From contig JBKECK010000089.1 in assembly GCA_047974625.1 (NCBI GenBank), forward strand, positions 1-11,459: a stretch of 11,459 nt of DNA, written 5' to 3'. Source of the DNA: CADEDH01 sp047974625 (lineage in GTDB: Bacteria > Actinomycetota > Acidimicrobiia > Acidimicrobiales > SZUA-35). Each line of letters opens with the position of its first letter. Positions within the stretch are counted from its first letter, which is position 1. Position numbers and translations under genes: made by a program. A model generated the notes under the pieces. The model saw only the letters and a program-made list of their open reading frames with translations, was not told the origin of the DNA and did not search any database. This document shows, piece by piece, positions 1 to 7,506 of the stretch.

Positions 1-174
1 GCCCCCGGCTGCGCCGGAGGCAAGGGTCATCGCCCCGAAGCGCGCTGCCGCGCGAGCTCGACGCTCAACGAAGGCCCCCGGCTGAGCCGGAGGCACGGGG
101 TCACCGAACGCCACACTGGGCGCAGTGTACCGTCGCGCTCAACGAAGGCCCCCGGCTGAGCCGGAGGCAAGGGG
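1..174 (-). CRISPR. CRISPR array, leader-proximal end (three repeats visible, truncated at left edge)
   Basis: Three copies of a repeat of about 37-39 nt are visible: 136-174 and 62-100 nearly in full, and 1-26 cut by the window edge. The period is 73-74 nt, leaving spacers of about 35 nt at 27-61 and 100-135. The repeat core is the dyad CCGGCT-G-AGCCGG (plus strand), a stem suitable for Cas6-type processing by Csb2. The copies at 62 and 136 differ at one base within 39 nt. The copy at 1-26 has two differences (C for A in the stem loop, and its outer end). Strand is inferred as minus: the array lies downstream of cas2 in operon direction, and on that strand the repeat ends in CGTTGAGCG, which resembles the ATTGAAnC-type 3' handle of type I repeats. 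The copy at 136-174 would then be leader-proximal. With three repeats the identity rests mainly on the adjacent cas genes. The array probably continues to the left. Confidence 0.88.
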
Positions 175-309
175 CTCCCGACACACTGGGTGACGGAAGC
201 CCGGTATTCCCGGCCAAGTGGCCACTGTGAGTGGCCCGCTGGCGCGGAAGAGCGTAAAGAGGCAGGGCTGCCGGCCTGAACCACCGGAGGTTCGGGCCCG
301 CGTGGAGTG
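175..309 (-). promoter_or_regulatory. Probable CRISPR leader between cas2 and the array
   Basis: This non-coding stretch lies between the cas2 stop codon and the first repeat, where a leader is expected if the array is transcribed on the minus strand. It is not A+T-rich as many leaders are. It contains overlapping inverted repeats: GGCCA-AG-TGGCC at 212-223 and GGCCACT-GTG-AGTGGCC at 220-236, which share bases and so could form alternative structures. TACGCT on the minus strand (256-251) fits a TANNNT -10 element for the array promoter, but no good -35 was found. The nonamer CACACTGGG occurs here (182-190) and in the first spacer (112-120). Leader assignment is by position only. Confidence 0.55.
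255..297 (-). terminator. Possible terminator after cas2
   Basis: Thirteen nt past the cas2 stop codon there is a 9-bp stem with one G-T pair: arms 274-282 and 289-297, loop ACCGGA. It is followed on the minus strand by a second small hairpin (GGCAG and CTGCC, two-base loop, 262-273) and then TCTTTA. The T-tract is short, so termination would be weak or factor-dependent. The same structures could instead belong to the CRISPR leader. Confidence 0.35.
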
Positions 310-600
310 TCAGAAATGCCATGGCGTTCCCATCTCGTGTGGTCGGCGGCAACCGAGCGCCATGCGAGCGTCCTGGATGGTACCGGTGATGCGGTAGATG
401 TAGATGGAATCCCGGTCAGGGTCGATCACCTCCTCCAAATCGATGACTAGGTTGACCATTCCCACGTCGGAGAGCCGGCATTCGAACACCGAATCCTGGA
501 CTCGGACCCCGTAGCCTTCGCACACCTTGGCGACGGCTCGAAGACGGCGCTGGTCCACACGGTCTTCGGTGGCGATGTCGTAGGCGACGATCACGTCCAT
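310..600 (-). CDS. cas2: CRISPR adaptation endonuclease Cas2
   Basis: This is a 96-aa protein of normal Cas2 length. Cas2 dimers bridge two Cas1 dimers in the integrase that inserts new spacers at the leader end of the array. The ferredoxin-like fold signature is clear: the first strand MDVIVAYDIAT carries the conserved Asp8, and VQDSVFEC near residues 36-43 is the usual Q-x-SVFE motif. The ATG at 600 was chosen over an upstream in-frame ATG at 621 because the protein then begins exactly at the first beta strand and lies 2 nt after the cas1 stop codon (TAG-CG-ATG), the same spacing as at two other junctions in this operon. It is the last gene of the operon and directly precedes the leader and array. 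Family assignment is very secure; nuclease activity is often dispensable in Cas2. Confidence 0.96.
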   Translation of the reverse strand: MDVIVAYDIATEDRVDQRRLRAVAKVCEGYGVRVQDSVFECRLSDVGMVNLVIDLEEVIDPDRDSIYIYRITGTIQDARMALGCRRPHEMGTPWHF

Positions 601-602
601 CG

Positions 603-1631
603 CTACCCCTTGGCCGCCCACGCCGGGTACGCGTCCAGGTCTCCCCTGAGGTGACGAGCGAGCAGCATGGCCTGGGTGTTGAGCAGAGCCCAGATCGGCA
701 CATCACGGTCCAGATAGGGATGGCCTACGGCGCGGACCCGGAACTGCTCCCACAGATCGAGGAACTGCCGTCTGCCGTCGTCGGTCAATCGCCACGCTCC
801 GCCCGGGATCTCCTCGAGGTGTTCGAGCCGAACCTGGCGGCGGGCGACGGCCCCAACCACGAACCGGTCGACCAGCGGCGCCCTCATCTCCTCGATGAGA
901 TCGAGCGCGAGAGACGGGCGCCCGGGGCGGAGCCCGTGAAGGAAGCCGATCTGGGGGTCGAGTCCGACCGACTCCGCCGCTCCGACTGCCTCGGTCGTCA
1001 GCAAACCGTACGCGAAGCTCAGCATCGCGTTCATGGGGTCGCGCGGTGGCCTTCGGTTCCGGTGGTCAAGACTGACATCGAGCCGGCGTGCGTTGAGCAC
1101 GTAGCCGAGTGCCTTGAAGTGAAGGCGCGCGGCGTCCCCCTCCACCCCTCTGACCGTGTCCAGGTCGGGGGCGGTGCCGAGTGCTCCGATCCGGGCCGTG
1201 AGCCGTTCGGCGAGATCGGACACGAACGTGGCGTCCGAACCATCCAGATCCCAGCTCCATCTGAGTAGCACCTGACGACTGTTGTGGATCTTGGCGGCCA
1301 CGATCGTTCTGGCCATGGCCAGGCTCCACGTCGGTTTGTCGGCCGCCCTCACCTGAGCCACCCGCAGCAGTACGTTGCCGCCGACCGGTCCGCCCACCAT
1401 GAAGCGTATCCGACCGGACCGGTTCATCGCCGAGATGCGGATGGCCCGGCGGGTGCATTCGGCCATCAGCGCGTTCGAGATCGACGACCGACCCAGGAGC
1501 ACGATGCGCTCCACGCCCTCGAGCGGTATGCGAACGCTGTCGCCGTCGGGCATCTTGATGCGGAGCGCACCCTTCTCCACCCCGATCCGGGCGCGATGAT
1601 CGGCGACGTAGACCGTGTCACGCAGTTTCAC
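603..1631 (-). CDS. cas1: CRISPR integrase Cas1
   Basis: Cas1 is the metal-dependent integrase of spacer acquisition, acting as a Cas1-Cas2 complex. The 342-aa protein has an N-terminal beta domain (about 1-90) and a helical catalytic domain. Expected catalytic residues are visible: Glu164 in RGVEGDAAR, His232 in GFLHGLRPGRPSLALDL, and Asp244/Glu247 in ALDLIEEMR. The start is GTG at 1631, which overlaps the cas4 stop codon as GTGA, and translation begins MKLRDTVYVAD as in other Cas1 proteins. In several type I-G systems, such as that of Geobacter sulfurreducens, Cas4 and Cas1 are a single fused protein. Here they are separate reading frames offset by one base. No key residue is missing. Confidence 0.97.
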   Translation of the reverse strand: MKLRDTVYVADHRARIGVEKGALRIKMPDGDSVRIPLEGVERIVLLGRSSISNALMAECTRRAIRISAMNRSGRIRFMVGGPVGGNVLLRVAQVRAADKPTWSLAMARTIVAAKIHNSRQVLLRWSWDLDGSDATFVSDLAERLTARIGALGTAPDLDTVRGVEGDAARLHFKALGYVLNARRLDVSLDHRNRRPPRDPMNAMLSFAYGLLTTEAVGAAESVGLDPQIGFLHGLRPGRPSLALDLIEEMRAPLVDRFVVGAVARRQVRLEHLEEIPGGAWRLTDDGRRQFLDLWEQFRVRAVGHPYLDRDVPIWALLNTQAMLLARHLRGDLDAYPAWAAKG

Positions 1632-2311
1632 CGATGCTCCCCTCCCGTCGCCTCGCCGAATGCCGATCGGCCCTCACCCTCACCCTCGCCCTCACTCTCG
1701 CGATCGGCGGCCGGAACGCCGATGACCTCGGCCAGATAGGTCGACGCCCGATCGGGTGGACCGTCGGTCTCCGCCGGTAGGCAGAAGCCGATGAGCTGGC
1801 ACTCGCGGCACCGCCGGTCGTTGACCGGGGGTGGCAGCCGAGGCTCGTCGGCCAGGTCCGCCACTGCTTCGATCACGTTGAGGGTGATGGCGCGGAGCTC
1901 GGCGTCGATCGCTACCCGTTCGCGCCGCCGGTGGGCCCCATACCAGATGGCCCCTGTCGTGATCGCGAGGCCGAACATCTCCTCCAGGCACAACGCTTCG
2001 GCGCAGAGCTGGACCTTGGCTGTCATCCCGTGGCGGGTGCCGGCCTTGTATTCGACTGGAACTACCGAATAGCCGTCGACCTCCACCGCGTCGGCCCGGC
2101 CCACGAGGTCGTACTGCTCCGACCACAACTCGATGCCGCGCAGGGTCCGCACCCGCCCCGACCGGCTGGGGCGCCCGGCGTCGACCCGACGGTGGAAATG
2201 CCCACCCCGAGCGGTGTGCCGGTTCTCGGCCCACACCCCGTCGACGTGGATCAGGGCACACTGCCGTGGGCAGTACTCGTAATGCTCCAACGCTGAGATC
2301 GGTACCGGCAT
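1628..2311 (-). CDS. cas4: CRISPR-associated exonuclease Cas4
   Basis: Cas4 is a RecB-like iron-sulfur nuclease that trims prespacers and defines PAM and orientation with Cas1-Cas2. In 227 aa it shows His40, Asp74 in LVGRADAVEV, Glu87-x-Lys89 in PVEYKAG, and Gln101 in QLCAEALCLEE (RecB motifs). Cys14 (with Cys18 nearby), Cys168, Cys171 and Cys177 are the iron-sulfur ligands (HYEYCPRQC at the N-terminus, RRCRECQLIGFC at the C-terminus). The ATG at 2311 lies 2 nt after the stop codon of the upstream gene (TGA-CC-ATG). The roughly 50 residues after Cys177 are unusual: they include a Glu-Gly repeat (ESEGEGEGEG, about 206-214) encoded by a 6-bp DNA repeat. The tail ends with the GTGA overlap into cas1, so it sits where a linker would lie in a Cas4-Cas1 fusion. 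Confidence 0.96.
   Translation of the reverse strand: MPVPISALEHYEYCPRQCALIHVDGVWAENRHTARGGHFHRRVDAGRPSRSGRVRTLRGIELWSEQYDLVGRADAVEVDGYSVVPVEYKAGTRHGMTAKVQLCAEALCLEEMFGLAITTGAIWYGAHRRRERVAIDAELRAITLNVIEAVADLADEPRLPPPVNDRRCRECQLIGFCLPAETDGPPDRASTYLAEVIGVPAADRESEGEGEGEGRSAFGEATGGEHR
1671..1700. repeat. 6-bp tandem repeat encoding the Glu-Gly tail of Cas4
   Basis: Five units close to CCCTCA (plus strand: CCCTCA, CCCTCA, CCCTCG, CCCTCA, CTCTCG) lie within the 3' end of cas4. They encode alternating Glu and Gly. Because the unit is two codons long, gain or loss of units would alter linker length without shifting the frame. It is a short, imperfect low-complexity tract. Confidence 0.75.
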
Positions 2312-2313
2312 GG

Positions 2314-3198
2314 TCAGACCCGCGACCTCTCAACCGGGGTACTGCCGAAGCCCCTGGTCGTGTCGGCGGTGGCGGTCGGTTGATAGGCCACGGAAGCGAA
2401 CACCCGGTCGACGGGTGCCGGCAACCCTGCGATGAAGCGGTCCAGGAGCGCGTCGATCCCGGCCCAGTCCAGGGCCATGGGCCAGGTGGGCCAGCGGAAC
2501 GCTCCGGCCCGGAAGGCTGACGGGGGACGCCAACCCCGGGTGCGGTTGCCCCACTGGGTGAACATCAGCAGACCGAAGAACGCCATCGTTTCCGCGATGG
2601 GGTCGATCACCAGGTTGTCTCCGGGCACGCTGCTCGGGCTGAGCCGACGAAGGTCGAACCCGAGCCCGTTGATCGATGCCGTGGAGGCTCGGCCCAACAT
2701 CGAATCGACGAGTGACTCCCCGTCGGGGATGGCCGCTCGGGCGGCCACCACCCGTTGGTGCAGGGTGACCCCTTTGGGGACCGACGGGTCGAGCGGCGAA
2801 TGGACCAGATCCTCCTTCGGATCGATCCTGAACGAGCTCACCGTGGCGCCCAGGCTGAGGTCGCCGGTCCGTCGGGCTAGGCCGGCTCGTTGAGCGAACT
2901 GGCTTCTGGTCGGTTTCCGGGGGAACTCGTCCAGGCCAGGGGATTCGCGGGCGATGGCCAGGTTGGCCAGCTCGTCGTGCGATGGGAGGGCGTCTTCGAT
3001 CGCTTCGAGCTTCGGACCGTGGAAGATCGCGGCCGGCAGAGGGGAATCGGTCCACGACAGGCGGACATCCGGCCGCCGGTAGGTGACCCCGACCGCGGCC
3101 AACCAGGCCAGGAGCCAGTCGGCGGTCCAGGCCGTGGCCGTCAGGGGCAGGGTCGGGACGGTGGCGGTATTGCTCGGGGAATCAGTCGGCGAAGGCAT
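2314..3198 (-). CDS. Type I-G small Cas8-like/Csb3-like or 'Cas3-extension' protein
   Basis: This 294-aa protein sits between cas3 and cas4. By position and by its segments I judge it a subtype I-G-specific Cas protein, most likely the small large-subunit-like (Csb3/GSU0052-type) or 'Cas3-extension' family; I cannot separate these by eye. Visible features are a Trp-rich N-terminus (TADWLLAWLAAVGV, about 24-37), GFDLRRLSP near 195-203, DPIAETMAFFGLLMFTQWG near 213-231, and a Trp/Phe-rich stretch with FRWPTWPMALDW near 249-260. No nuclease or ATPase motif and no membrane segment was found. The ATG at 3198 was chosen over 3321 because the upstream option overlaps cas3 by 120 nt, whereas 3198 follows the cas3 stop codon by 2 nt and has GGAG 10 nt upstream. 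As no Csx17 is present, it is the only candidate for PAM recognition or Cas3 docking. Confidence 0.75.
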   Translation of the reverse strand: MPSPTDSPSNTATVPTLPLTATAWTADWLLAWLAAVGVTYRRPDVRLSWTDSPLPAAIFHGPKLEAIEDALPSHDELANLAIARESPGLDEFPRKPTRSQFAQRAGLARRTGDLSLGATVSSFRIDPKEDLVHSPLDPSVPKGVTLHQRVVAARAAIPDGESLVDSMLGRASTASINGLGFDLRRLSPSSVPGDNLVIDPIAETMAFFGLLMFTQWGNRTRGWRPPSAFRAGAFRWPTWPMALDWAGIDALLDRFIAGLPAPVDRVFASVAYQPTATADTTRGFGSTPVERSRV

Positions 3199-3200
3199 GA

Positions 3201-5999
3201 CTAGCTCACTCCGATCGGGCTCCGGGAATCGTCGGCGTTTTGAACCGAGGATTCGGTGTGGTCGGCCTGGCGGAGCACCGCTTCGAGCAGGGTCAACCCC
3301 CAGTACCCGTAGCGATCGCACAAGCGGGCGAACCGGGCCGGCTGGGCCCAGTCCACCGCGCCCAGGTCACCGGTGGTCGAAACGGTCATCCCCTCCACCT
3401 CGCGGGAGACCGTCACCACGTCCGAGCCGTCGACCCACTGCACCAGGGGGCGACCGTGGCCGTGGTGGGACATCACCAGGTGCATCACGAGGTCGGCGTC
3501 AACCGGGGGATCGGGTCGAGCGGCCGCCATCCACGCCTCGACCAGGCGACCGCTGATGGCTTCGTGCCGTCCCCCGCTGGGCCAGATGGCCCGGGTGGTC
3601 GGCTGGCCCGGACGGGATTTGGCCAACGCCTCCCCCGCGTCAGCTCCCAGCATGAGCTGGAACCGTGGGTCGGCCTTGCCGCAGTCGTGGAGACGGCCGG
3701 CCAGCGCCACCGCCTCAACAATCGGGTCCGGAAGCCCGATCGCGACGCCGGCGGCCCGGGCCCGGGCTCCGACGTTGACCAGATGGACGTCGAGTAGGGC
3801 GGCATCATCGGCCAGATCGACACCGATGCTTAACTCTTCTTCCGCTTCCACCCGGGGTGGCGGGCGCCGCCCGGTCGAACGGGGCCGGATGAGCATCAGG
3901 GGGGCGACGGGCGACGGCCGGGCCATCGACCAGGAACTGGCCTCCCTGGCCAGGAGTTCGCCGGTTGAGGCAACGAAGTCCTCCACCCGTTCCGAGGTGT
4001 CCTCATCGCTCCCGCCGGGCGTCGTGCATCCCCACACCCCGCCGGTGTGGGCGGATTGGGCCGCGTCGGGGCTGACAGCCAGCTCGGCGATTGCGTCGGC
4101 GTCGAGGCCTGCGTTCATCATCGACACCGTCGACACCACGGCTCGGTCGGTCAGCTCGCCGCTCAGATCGTCGACGGGAGCCGAAGCGTCGGGGTCCCAG
4201 CCGGTGGCGGCGTCGTAGCCTCCACGGTCGGTGGGGACCGCGACCACGTCACCGGGGCGAACCGCGTCGGCAGTGGTCTGGGTGAGACGGCCGTTGTCGG
4301 GCCGGTAGACCCACACCTGCGGCTCCTCACCCAACCACTCCCTCACCTCCCGGATCGGCAGTTCGACGACCTCGGCCGGCACGGGGGCCGGTTCGAGCCG
4401 GAACAGTGGGCTGTCGGCCTCCACCCCACCGACGGTGCGGGGAAGCCGGTGACGCCAGAGGACCGAGACCGTCAACCGCCCGTCGTCTTCGCCGACGATG
4501 AACGGCTCGACCGGTAGCTCGCCTTCGTCGGGTCGACGCCGAGGCGGGGACGTCTTGGCCCACTCTCGTACGAAGTTGGGCAACAGTTCGGGGGCCGGTG
4601 GCGGTTGATCGCCCGGAGCGCCGAGCACCTCGGCGATCACCCCGGGACTCAGCGCCACGGTGAGCGCGTCGTCCGCGGCGGCCAGCAGTCTTGACCAGAC
4701 CTCGGCCGGCTCCTCGCCGTAGACCGGCCAGACCCCGTTCTTGACGTCGTTGGCGTGCACGATCACCGCCTCGGCGTGGGGGCGGTCACCCAACCGGTTC
4801 AGCCGGCCGAATCGCTGGGTGAGGGCTCGCACCCCGGCCGACTCGGTGACCAGAGCATCGAAGTCGAGATCGGCCCCCACCTCCAGAGTCTGGGTGGCCA
4901 CCACGAACAGGGGCCGCCCGGGATCGGACTCCCGGCCCGACGCCACGCCCGCATCGGGATTGAGCAGGCGGGAACGGACGGTCTCGGCGTCGTGGGGTCG
5001 CAGCCGCCCGGTGAGGGTCACCACCTCGGCCTTGTCCAGCCCCGCCCGTTTCAGCCGCCGGCCCAATGCCGCCACCACCAGGGGCGCCCGCCGAGCGGTG
5101 TTGGTGAATAGGACGACGGCCGGGATCACGCCCTGCCCGACAAGACGCCCGCCCACCTCGACCGCGGCATCGGCCATGGTGTCAGGCACCTTCGCGTCGG
5201 CGGACTCCTCCAGCCTGGTCGGCTTCGCCGCGTCGAGTCGGCGACGGACGAGCGGATGAGTCTCGTCGGCCGGCGTCAGGTCGAAAGAGGACTCGTCGCC
5301 GGTGGCGGTTAGGTTCACCAACCGGCTCGTCTCCCGGCCCGCCGGGAGCACGGGCACCTCGGCCGGCGTCAGTTCGGACCGTTCGGCCAGAAGCTTCTGC
5401 AGTGGCATCGCCAAGTGGGCCTCGTCCAAGAGCACGAGGCTGTCGGTGCCGGCCAGCGCCGCGTCGATGGGACGCATGCCCGGCGACACCCCGAAACCGC
5501 GGAACAACAGGCGGGACCCGAACATTGGCACCGTCGACAACACGATCGACGGGCACGACGGGTCGGGGGGCCGATGGTCCTGCTCCACCCCACCCCGTAA
5601 CCGGGCCACATGAAGCGGGCCGAACTCCCATCTGGTCGCCGACATGGCGGCCAGGGCGTCGGCCACCACCTTGAGCGGACCGTCGGTGGACGTCCTCAGC
5701 AAACCCTGCAGCCGGTGGGCGCGGTCGGTGGCCGCGTCGACCAGGAGGCGTCGGTTCACCACGTACCAGATGCGGGTAGGTGCTCGGCGCTGACCGTCGC
5801 CGACGGCCTGGTCGCGGGCCAGCGCCCAGACGGCGATGTCGATGCAGGTGGTCTTGCCCAGGCCGGTCGGCACCCCGATACCGGTGGGCCACTGGCCAGT
5901 CCCGGCCACCGAATCGGCCAAGGCGCTCTGCCAGGGCAGAGGTTCGGGGAGGCCGGTAACGGCGGCATGGAATCGGGCGAACGTCGGGAACTCACTCAT
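3201..5999 (-). CDS. cas3: Type I-G CRISPR helicase-nuclease Cas3 (helicase then C-terminal HD)
   Basis: Cas3 is recruited to target DNA by the surveillance complex, unwinds it and degrades the displaced strand. In 932 aa the order is helicase first, HD last, the arrangement typical of type I-G and opposite to most Cas3 proteins. Helicase motifs: Walker A VPTGLGKT (43-50, Lys49), DEAH box LLDEAH (190-195), motif III LTAT (230-233), motif V TQTLEVGADLDFD (369-381), and motif VI QRFGRLNR (395-402). HD domain: LHDCGKADPRF with His771-Asp772, His812 in GRHEAIS, His845-His846 in MSHHGHGRP, and Asp913 in RQADHTES. The ATG at 5999 overlaps the csb2 end by 8 nt (ATGAGTGA) and is preceded by GAGGGGG at a suitable distance; the upstream in-frame ATG at 6083 would overlap csb2 by 92 nt. 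All catalytic motifs appear intact. Confidence 0.96.
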   Translation of the reverse strand: MSEFPTFARFHAAVTGLPEPLPWQSALADSVAGTGQWPTGIGVPTGLGKTTCIDIAVWALARDQAVGDGQRRAPTRIWYVVNRRLLVDAATDRAHRLQGLLRTSTDGPLKVVADALAAMSATRWEFGPLHVARLRGGVEQDHRPPDPSCPSIVLSTVPMFGSRLLFRGFGVSPGMRPIDAALAGTDSLVLLDEAHLAMPLQKLLAERSELTPAEVPVLPAGRETSRLVNLTATGDESSFDLTPADETHPLVRRRLDAAKPTRLEESADAKVPDTMADAAVEVGGRLVGQGVIPAVVLFTNTARRAPLVVAALGRRLKRAGLDKAEVVTLTGRLRPHDAETVRSRLLNPDAGVASGRESDPGRPLFVVATQTLEVGADLDFDALVTESAGVRALTQRFGRLNRLGDRPHAEAVIVHANDVKNGVWPVYGEEPAEVWSRLLAAADDALTVALSPGVIAEVLGAPGDQPPPAPELLPNFVREWAKTSPPRRRPDEGELPVEPFIVGEDDGRLTVSVLWRHRLPRTVGGVEADSPLFRLEPAPVPAEVVELPIREVREWLGEEPQVWVYRPDNGRLTQTTADAVRPGDVVAVPTDRGGYDAATGWDPDASAPVDDLSGELTDRAVVSTVSMMNAGLDADAIAELAVSPDAAQSAHTGGVWGCTTPGGSDEDTSERVEDFVASTGELLAREASSWSMARPSPVAPLMLIRPRSTGRRPPPRVEAEEELSIGVDLADDAALLDVHLVNVGARARAAGVAIGLPDPIVEAVALAGRLHDCGKADPRFQLMLGADAGEALAKSRPGQPTTRAIWPSGGRHEAISGRLVEAWMAAARPDPPVDADLVMHLVMSHHGHGRPLVQWVDGSDVVTVSREVEGMTVSTTGDLGAVDWAQPARFARLCDRYGYWGLTLLEAVLRQADHTESSVQNADDSRSPIGVS

Positions 6000-7506
6000 C
6001 AGCAGCCCCCTCGGGGTCGGCTCCGTCGCGGACATCGACGACACTCGGATCGGCGGCATCGGCCCTGGTCTCGGCTCCAGCATCGGTACCGAAACGGCCG
6101 GCCTTGAAGGGGGCGAGGAGCCCGAGACCGAAGGAGCGGCCCCGGCCGATGGCCACCGGTCCAGCGACCGGTTCGGCGAAGCGGAGCCGAACGTGGGAGT
6201 ACGGGTAGCCCTTCGTCGACTTGTCTCGCCATACTTCGCGGGCCTCGAACCGCGGGATACCGGGGAAGTATGGGGCTCGGGAGACGTCTGCGGCCACCGG
6301 CTCGGGCAGCCCGGCGTCGGTGCACCAGGTGGAGACGGCGGCTCGGGCGTCGTCGATCGGACCGAACCGCTGGTGGACGGCAGGGAAGGCAGTGGCGAAC
6401 TCGGTGGCGGGTTGCGTCCAGCGCCGTGGATTGGCGGCCCACGGCCGGGCCTCCCCCTCGGCCCGCAGCCGGATGATTCGTCGGCCCCCGCCGGGCAAGG
6501 TCAACCGTCCGGTCGAGGCCTGGAGGGCGAGTCGAAGGTTGCCGAGTACCTCGGCCCGGGTGGCGGGCGGCAACCATATAGCGGCGCCCAGGATGCGTCC
6601 CCGTGCGTGACGGTGGCCGATGTCGGGCAGCGGCAGGTAGCGGGCGTGCTGGCTGCCCCGCTCCACTCCGTGGCCGTGCAGGACCGGTGGCGGTTCACCG
6701 AAACGGTCGCTGTAGGCGCGGAGCACGAGGCCCCGGAGCGCGTTCGCCGTGGCCAGGGCTTGGCGGGTCGGCAGGCCCCGGTCGAGAACGAGCCACACGA
6801 TCACCGGTTCGGGTTGGCTCGGGCTCGGTCCACCGGGGGGCCGGTACGCCACCCTGGCCCTCGGTACCCGCATCCCCCGGGGTGAGGCGCCGGCCCGGAA
6901 CGCCTCGTAGCCGCGATCCAGCGCCGCGAGATAGCCGACGTAGGGGACGGGGAGCGCCACGGACCCGCCAACATCGGGTTGCCACAGGTCTCGCCCGTCA
7001 CGGTCGACGGGCCGGTTCACCATGACCCGAACCGGGCTGTCGGCCGTTCCGAGGTAGGCGATGCGGGCCGCCCGCCGGCGCAGTGCCGCCACCTGGAGGT
7101 CGCTCGGTTCGATCTCGGGCCACACATAGGTGATGAAGGGGGAGCGGGGCGCCGCGCGCTGACCGGGTCGGACCAGACCCGATTGTCGCCCCGGGTACTC
7201 GTGGACTCGGTTCGCCTTGCGTTCATCCAGGACCACGTACCGGTCCTCCAGCGACGAGACGGCTACGTCCTCCCGCCTGGTGGCGGCGATCAGGGGTGGA
7301 GTCGCTGATTCAAGCAGGCGCAGCTCATCGTCGTCGGAGCCGACCCGGTTGTGCCGGTCCGAGCCTCCACCAGCGACCAGGGCAGCGAAGAGGCGGGCTG
7401 GTGACGGGGGCCATTCCGCAACCGTTGTGCCGGTCGATCCCGTCACCGCTTCGCCGCTGCTGGCGCGCAGGACCCCGTTCAGCAGCTCGACCGTGATGGT
7501 GATCAC
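5992..7506 (-). CDS. csb2: Type I-G Cas5-Cas6 fusion Csb2 (GSU0054 family)
   Basis: Csb2 combines the crRNA 5'-handle-binding Cas5 role with the Cas6 repeat-cleaving role. The 504-aa protein starts with the family-typical first strand VITITVELLNG and EWPPSPARLF (31-40). It has a central His-rich segment, HGHG (277-280) through QHARYLPLPDIGHRH (His287, His298, His300), and a C-terminal Gly-rich loop GRGRSFGLGL (454-463), characteristic of Cas6-type RAMP domains. I infer that the histidines include the catalytic ones, by analogy with other Cas6 enzymes. The GTG at 7506 overlaps the csb1 stop codon as GTGA and starts the protein at the first beta strand; a longer ORF to 7587 would overlap csb1 by 85 nt. 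After the Gly loop about 40 residues form an acidic, probably disordered tail that overlaps the start of cas3 only at its last codons. Confidence 0.93.
   Translation of the reverse strand: MITITVELLNGVLRASSGEAVTGSTGTTVAEWPPSPARLFAALVAGGGSDRHNRVGSDDDELRLLESATPPLIAATRREDVAVSSLEDRYVVLDERKANRVHEYPGRQSGLVRPGQRAAPRSPFITYVWPEIEPSDLQVAALRRRAARIAYLGTADSPVRVMVNRPVDRDGRDLWQPDVGGSVALPVPYVGYLAALDRGYEAFRAGASPRGMRVPRARVAYRPPGGPSPSQPEPVIVWLVLDRGLPTRQALATANALRGLVLRAYSDRFGEPPPVLHGHGVERGSQHARYLPLPDIGHRHARGRILGAAIWLPPATRAEVLGNLRLALQASTGRLTLPGGGRRIIRLRAEGEARPWAANPRRWTQPATEFATAFPAVHQRFGPIDDARAAVSTWCTDAGLPEPVAADVSRAPYFPGIPRFEAREVWRDKSTKGYPYSHVRLRFAEPVAGPVAIGRGRSFGLGLLAPFKAGRFGTDAGAETRADAADPSVVDVRDGADPEGAADE

Noticed and set aside
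193..218. A fourth, degenerate CRISPR repeat in the leader
   Set aside because: There is weak resemblance to the repeat, but the spacing is about 51 nt instead of 74 and the central dyad is lost.
651..1268. Plus-strand open frame of 205 codons within cas1
   Set aside because: It is antisense to a well-supported Cas1 and its translation resembles no family; long antisense frames are common in high-GC DNA.
5836..6885. Plus-strand open frame of 349 codons within csb2 and the start of cas3
   Set aside because: It lies opposite two recognised genes and has Gly/Pro/Arg-rich shadow composition without motifs.
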